A stretch of 64,000 bases of DNA from Erwinia sp050410775 (GTDB taxonomy: Bacteria > Pseudomonadota > Gammaproteobacteria > Enterobacterales > Enterobacteriaceae): assembly GCF_050410775.1 (NCBI RefSeq), contig NZ_CP191229.1. One strand, 5' to 3'. Below the pieces are notes generated by a model that worked only from the letters and a program-made list of their open reading frames with translations, did no database searches and was not told the DNA's origin. A program made the position numbers and the translations under genes. This document shows, piece after piece, positions 60,975 through 64,000 of this stretch (its first letter is position 1; each line of letters begins with the position of its first letter).

Positions 60975-61862
60975 GTGGCACTGCGGCATTTTTTCCTGAT
61001 CTTATTTGTGGTAACAACCTGGGCTTTTAATAACGTTGCCATTAAATGGGGTTTACTTGATCTTCCTCCGCTCTTTCTGACCATGATGCGCTTTGTCGTG
61101 GTGGCTGTGATCCTGATCCCCTTTACGCGAATAACTTTTCAACAGCTGCGCTACCTGATCCCGCTGGCCTTTACCTTTGGCTTTATGCATTTTTCGCTGC
61201 TTTTTGTGGGCCTTAAATATACCGATGCCGGTACTGCCGCCATCGTGGTACAGCTCGGTACGCCGTTTGCGATGATCCTGGCGATGATCCTTCTGAAAGA
61301 GAAGCTGTCGCTGGTCCAGATGCTGGGCATTGCTATCTCGCTGACCGGCGTGTTCGTGCTGGCGGGCAGCCCGACCATCCCGTCATGGTGGGTGCTGTGT
61401 CTGCTGTTGTGCAGCGCGGCGGGCTGGGCAATCAGTAATATGATCGTGAAAAAATCCCCCGGCATTAAGCCGCTGACGATGACCGCCTGGCTCTCTTTCC
61501 TGGCGATTCCGATAGTGGCTCTGGCGTCCTTTACGCTGGAAACCGGCCAGATCGAGGGGCTGATGCACGCCACCTGGCGCGGCTGGTTCGCCATTTTCTA
61601 CAGTGCCATTGGCTCCTCTATCGTGGCCTACTCGCTCTGGTATGGCCTGCTCAGAAATTATAACGTCAATCTGATCATGCCCTACTCCCTGCTGACGCCG
61701 GTTTTATCGGTGGTGATGGGCGTCGTGGTGCTGGGCGACAGCCTGAACGCTTTTAAAGTTTCCGGCGCGCTGCTGGTGATTGCGGGTACGGCGATTGCGG
61801 TGATCAATCTGCGAAATCTGCGGATGCACGCCCGCCTGCTCAAATTTCGCGCCAGGCGTTAG
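60975..61862 (+). CDS. EamA-family transporter
   Basis: 295 residues with ten predicted helices in two EamA repeats (FVVTTWAFNNVAIKWGLLDL start; SAIGSSIVAYSLWYGLLRNY and GVVVLGDSLNAFKVSGALLV in the second). Similar to the cysteine/O-acetylserine exporter EamA, but the substrate is not proven. GTG 60975 has AAGGA nine bases upstream. Single gene. Confidence 0.88.
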   Translation: MALRHFFLILFVVTTWAFNNVAIKWGLLDLPPLFLTMMRFVVVAVILIPFTRITFQQLRYLIPLAFTFGFMHFSLLFVGLKYTDAGTAAIVVQLGTPFAMILAMILLKEKLSLVQMLGIAISLTGVFVLAGSPTIPSWWVLCLLLCSAAGWAISNMIVKKSPGIKPLTMTAWLSFLAIPIVALASFTLETGQIEGLMHATWRGWFAIFYSAIGSSIVAYSLWYGLLRNYNVNLIMPYSLLTPVLSVVMGVVVLGDSLNAFKVSGALLVIAGTAIAVINLRNLRMHARLLKFRARR

Positions 61863-62011
61863 CGTCAGGCAAAACCCGCTTTTCGTTGCTAAGGTGTAAG
61901 GCAGATGAAAGAGGGAGACGGCTTTACACCCTGTCCGGTAGGCCATTCAGGATCAACGCGGTAAGAGCCAGGCGAAACTGCGGTAAGCAGGTGTAGAGAG
62001 AAATAATAAAC
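61863..62011. other. Gap before the toxin/antisense RNA locus
   Basis: Downstream of the EamA gene and of the antisense RNA. No gene seen. Confidence 0.4.
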
Positions 62012-62044
62012 GCAAAAAGCCCGATACGTTATCGGGCTTTTTGC
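62012..62044. terminator. Bidirectional terminator of the antisense RNA
   Basis: GCAAAAAGCCCGAT (62012-62025) / ATCGGGCTTTTTGC (62031-62044), a 14-bp stem with A/T-rich base. It ends the minus-strand RNA starting near 62100, and may also end the EamA transcript. Confidence 0.88.
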
Positions 62045-62100
62045 TTATTCCAGCCGCAGTTGGTGGCTGCGCCGGAACGTACTGCTTGCATCTGTACACG
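62012..62100 (-). ncRNA. IstR-1-like antisense RNA (predicted)
   Basis: Predicted ~90-nt RNA. A sigma-70 promoter on the minus strand has TTGACG (62133-62128), a 16-base spacer and TAATAT (62111-62106), placing +1 near 62100. The terminator at 62044-62012 ends it. Its first bases (62099-62079, GUGUACAGAUGCA then AGCAGUAC) can pair with leader bases 62301-62313 and 62292-62299 of the toxin mRNA, 21 bp including one G-U pair and skipping one C. This is the mode by which E. coli IstR-1 blocks tisB translation. RNA not demonstrated. Confidence 0.75.
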
Positions 62101-62186
62101 CTTTAATATTATCACTTCTCGTCACATCGTCAACCGCTCAAAAAAAAACCGACAAATTTTCTGTGCATTAAAAGGATGATGATATA

Positions 62187-62202
62187 CTGTATGTGTATAC
62201 AG
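62187..62202 (+). promoter_or_regulatory. LexA (SOS) box of the toxin gene
   Basis: CTGTATGTGTATACAG is a strong LexA site. TATACT (62183-62188) overlaps it as a -10 element, so +1 would be near 62195. Confidence 0.9.
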
Positions 62203-62388
62203 TTGTTGGGTGGTTAATCAGTGCGCGACACAGCATCAGATTTTACCCGACCGGCTACAGGTGGTGCTGTCCGGTTTGCCTCCACCCAGGAGTGCTGCTC
62301 TGCATCTGTACACACATATGCGCGTAGTGAGGGTAAAATCAAAGGCATAAGCTACGTGCGGTGCTCTCCGGCTAAGGAGATTGCCTCA

Positions 62389-62490
62389 GTGATTACTCTG
62401 GCCATCATTTTTTTGGTGCTTAAGATCGCGTTGGTAATCTTACAGATTACTTTACAGATCGTGGAGTTAATCCTTGCGAAACGCAAGTGA
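62389..62490 (+). CDS. TisB-like SOS-induced membrane toxin (type I)
   Basis: 33 residues from GTG 62389 with AAGGAG nine bases upstream. It begins MITLAIIFLVLKIALVILQI and ends VELILAKRK: one amphipathic hydrophobic helix with a lysine and glutamine on one face and a basic C-terminus, like E. coli TisB (29 residues). Its leader of nearly 200 nt, LexA control and facing antisense RNA fit the tisB/istR system, where the peptide depolarises the inner membrane and promotes persistence. The open frame continues upstream to 62221, but those residues (RDTASDFTRPATG...) are not conserved toxin sequence. The call rests on architecture, not close identity. Confidence 0.8.
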   Translation: MITLAIIFLVLKIALVILQITLQIVELILAKRK

Positions 62491-62523
62491 GTGACAGCCA
62501 TCAACCGCTGACATAACTGGATC

Positions 62524-62556
62524 AAAGGCCGGGGAAAATACCACCCCGGCCTTTTT
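62524..62556 (+). terminator. Terminator after the TisB-like gene
   Basis: GGCCGGGG (62527-62534) / CCCCGGCC (62544-62551) followed by six T. A-residues at the left could let it serve ycdY's transcript too. Confidence 0.9.
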
Positions 62557-62633
62557 TCATTATGGCTAAAAAAGCCGCGACTGTCGGAGCAATAGCCGGA
62601 CCATCGGGGCTTTCAGGACTGGCGGGGATAGAA

Positions 62634-63188
62634 TCAGTTCTCCCCTTCTTCTTCCAGTTCGTCACGCATTGCCTGAATCGCCTCACGCGACAGTGCCGCG
62701 AGCGTACGGTAAAAAGCGGTGCTGGCATGGGCTTCCACTTTACCGAGAAACTGGCCGCACCAGGGCATGATAAACTCATCAAACAGCGTAATTTGCGCTT
62801 CAGCCTCGTCAGCTTCCGACCGGTCTTCCAGCCATGATGAGGCCAGCAGCAGCGCGCCAATATGGTCAGCTGGCGCCTCGCTTAGCGGCATCCCTCTGCT
62901 CTGTAGGAAAGCGCGTACTTCGCTCTCCTGCGGGCCGTTTTCCCAGTAAGAGCCAAAGGGCGGCACCTTACAGTCACTGCCAACAAACAGCGCATTGTAG
63001 TCGGCGGCCAGCGCCTGTGGATCGCTGTTCTGTTGCAGACGGATCAGCAGCTCATCCTGCTCCAGAGGCCACTGCTGCTGCAATTTCCCCTCCCGCAGTA
63101 AGGTAAAAAGCGGCACCAGCAGCGGATCCTGCGGCTGCCGGTTATAGAGCGAGCCGAGGATGCGGCAGATGACGGAAAATTCATTCAT
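62634..63188 (-). CDS. ycdY: TorD/DmsD-family chaperone YcdY
   Basis: 184 residues from ATG 63188, matching the E. coli YcdY length and start (MNEFSVICRILGSLYNRQPQ). The frame reaches a GTG at 63227 that overlaps the ycdX stop, but it lacks family support. The helical redox-enzyme-maturation fold is visible (ADYNALFVGSDCKVPPFGSY, PADHIGALLLASSWLED, MPWCGQFLGKVEAHA). In E. coli YcdY acts with YcdX in swarming and can stimulate YcdX activity. It follows ycdX directly, so the two are an operon. Confidence 0.95.
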   Translation of the reverse strand: MNEFSVICRILGSLYNRQPQDPLLVPLFTLLREGKLQQQWPLEQDELLIRLQQNSDPQALAADYNALFVGSDCKVPPFGSYWENGPQESEVRAFLQSRGMPLSEAPADHIGALLLASSWLEDRSEADEAEAQITLFDEFIMPWCGQFLGKVEAHASTAFYRTLAALSREAIQAMRDELEEEGEN

Positions 63189-63223
63189 AACGGTCAGTCC
63201 ATTCTGGGGTAAGCGTGACAACG

Positions 63224-63961
63224 TCACATATCGGCAAATTCAGCAATTTTTTGGCCCGTACGTCTTTCAAGAAAATTCAGCAGGCGGCGGGGCGTGACAT
63301 TTAATACGCGATCCTCAGGAAAATCCACTTCCTTCATAATCCGCAGGCAGTGTTCAAAATTCCCGAGCGTAAAGGCAGTATGAGAATCTGAGCCGCAGGA
63401 GATCAGCCCGCCGGCGTCCCGCACTGCCGCCACAATGGCGCGGCAGTTAGGCTCGCTCCCTGCCCTAGAATGGGTAAAAGAGGAGTTATTCAGCTCCAGC
63501 GCCACCTCATATTTGGCGGCGGCTTCGGCGATGGCGGGAATATCAACCGGATATCTTGGGTTGCCAGGATGGCTGATAATATGAACGTTGCCGCTGGCCA
63601 TGGCGGCAATCATCGCTTCGGTATGTACCGCTTTGTCACGCGGCGCAAAAACCGGCTCGTGGAAGCCCGCCACCACGATGTCCATCGCATCCATCATCGG
63701 GCCGGTGCAGTCGATTTCGCCCTGAACATTTTTGATATTGGCTTCGATGCCGCGCAGGATCCCTATTCCCTCAACCCTTCGCGGCCAGACACGCATATTC
63801 ACGAAATGCCAGTAGTGCGGCGCATCGGCCATATCCGGGCCGTGATCGGTAATCGCCAGCAGCTTCACGCCGCAGGTTTGCGCCTGCTGAACGTAATCAC
63901 GAAGCGTGCTGTAAGCATGAGTACTGGCAACGGTGTGCATATGAAGGTCAACGGGATACAT
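63224..63961 (-). CDS. ycdX: PHP-domain zinc phosphatase YcdX
   Basis: 245 residues, same as E. coli YcdX. A trinuclear-zinc phosphatase of the PHP family. Metal ligands appear in VDLHMHTVASTHAYSTLRDY, ITDHGPDM, IEANIKN, VVAGFHEP, HIISHPG and SDSHTAFTLG. ATG 63961 has AGGAGAA upstream. The biological substrate is not established, and in E. coli it affects swarming. It heads the ycdX-ycdY operon and is the last gene of the window. Confidence 0.96.
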   Translation of the reverse strand: MYPVDLHMHTVASTHAYSTLRDYVQQAQTCGVKLLAITDHGPDMADAPHYWHFVNMRVWPRRVEGIGILRGIEANIKNVQGEIDCTGPMMDAMDIVVAGFHEPVFAPRDKAVHTEAMIAAMASGNVHIISHPGNPRYPVDIPAIAEAAAKYEVALELNNSSFTHSRAGSEPNCRAIVAAVRDAGGLISCGSDSHTAFTLGNFEHCLRIMKEVDFPEDRVLNVTPRRLLNFLERRTGQKIAEFADM

Positions 63962-64000
63962 AATTTTCTCCTGATTGCATCAGGCAAGAATAGCACCATT

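Noticed and set aside
62221..62388. Upstream extension of the TisB-like frame
   Set aside because: Although open, it is polar, begins at the transcript's 5' end without a ribosome-binding site and covers the antisense-RNA target. Toxin features start at GTG 62389.

Overview
The window looks like the chromosome of a motile enterobacterium. CheA, CheW, MotA, FlhDC, OtsBA, HemB, UmuDC, YciEF and YcdXY all read as close relatives of their Escherichia/Salmonella counterparts. The gene order and accessory content point to the Erwiniaceae (Pantoea/Mixta/Erwinia type). That placement is an inference, because there is no rRNA or other decisive marker here.

Layout. 1-2272 is the 5' part of a type VI secretion vgrG that runs off the left edge. 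2681-10047 (minus strand) is the motility master region: flhDC with its own terminator, then motA-motB-cheA-cheW with a terminator, then a Tsr-like chemoreceptor with its own sigma-28 promoter. flhDC has an unusually long upstream region with a near-perfect CRP site. 10973-13187 is otsBA (trehalose). 13608-16589 holds an HD-GYP c-di-GMP phosphodiesterase and a divergent XRE-cupin regulator/azlCD exporter pair with nested operator-like palindromes. 16847-25119 is a stress region: a cold-shock protein, two KGG-repeat proteins, a metallo-beta-lactamase-fold hydrolase, a cysteine-rich copper-storage-type protein, a cluster of YcgZ/YmgA/AriR-type small proteins, and a yciGFE-katN block. 25520-27667 adds a zinc alcohol dehydrogenase and a YghA-type reductase. 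28157-34165 is a single giant autotransporter of about 2000 residues. 35197-43153 is an accessory redox/detoxification region of SDR, VOC, NTF2-like, EamA, AraC and TetR genes; a repeated 12-base operator links the TetR gene to two paralogous SDR genes. 43678-46498 holds SOS-controlled umuDC, an unknown gene and an opposite-facing umuC scrap. 46570-54854 is a mixed set of transport and metabolic genes ending in hemB. 55145-63961 holds a CPA1 antiporter, a GGDEF-EAL protein, an AldB-type aldehyde dehydrogenase, an EamA exporter, a toxin/antisense RNA locus and ycdXY.

The most notable discovery is at 62012-62490. A LexA box precedes a long leader and a 33-residue hydrophobic peptide. An oppositely transcribed ~90-nt RNA gene sits upstream, and its predicted 5' end can pair over 21 bp (one bulged C) with the leader about 90 nt before the toxin start. 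This matches the layout of the E. coli tisB/istR-1 type I toxin-antitoxin system, and the peptide is below normal gene-calling size.

Other observations: an orphan LexA box followed by a umuD N-terminal remnant (27884-28020), a umuC C-terminal remnant (46364-46498), a 104-base three-branched inverted-repeat element (53716-53819), and the absence of cheRBYZ after the chemoreceptor gene, where vgrG lies instead. No tRNA, rRNA, CRISPR array, intact insertion sequence or prophage was recognised.
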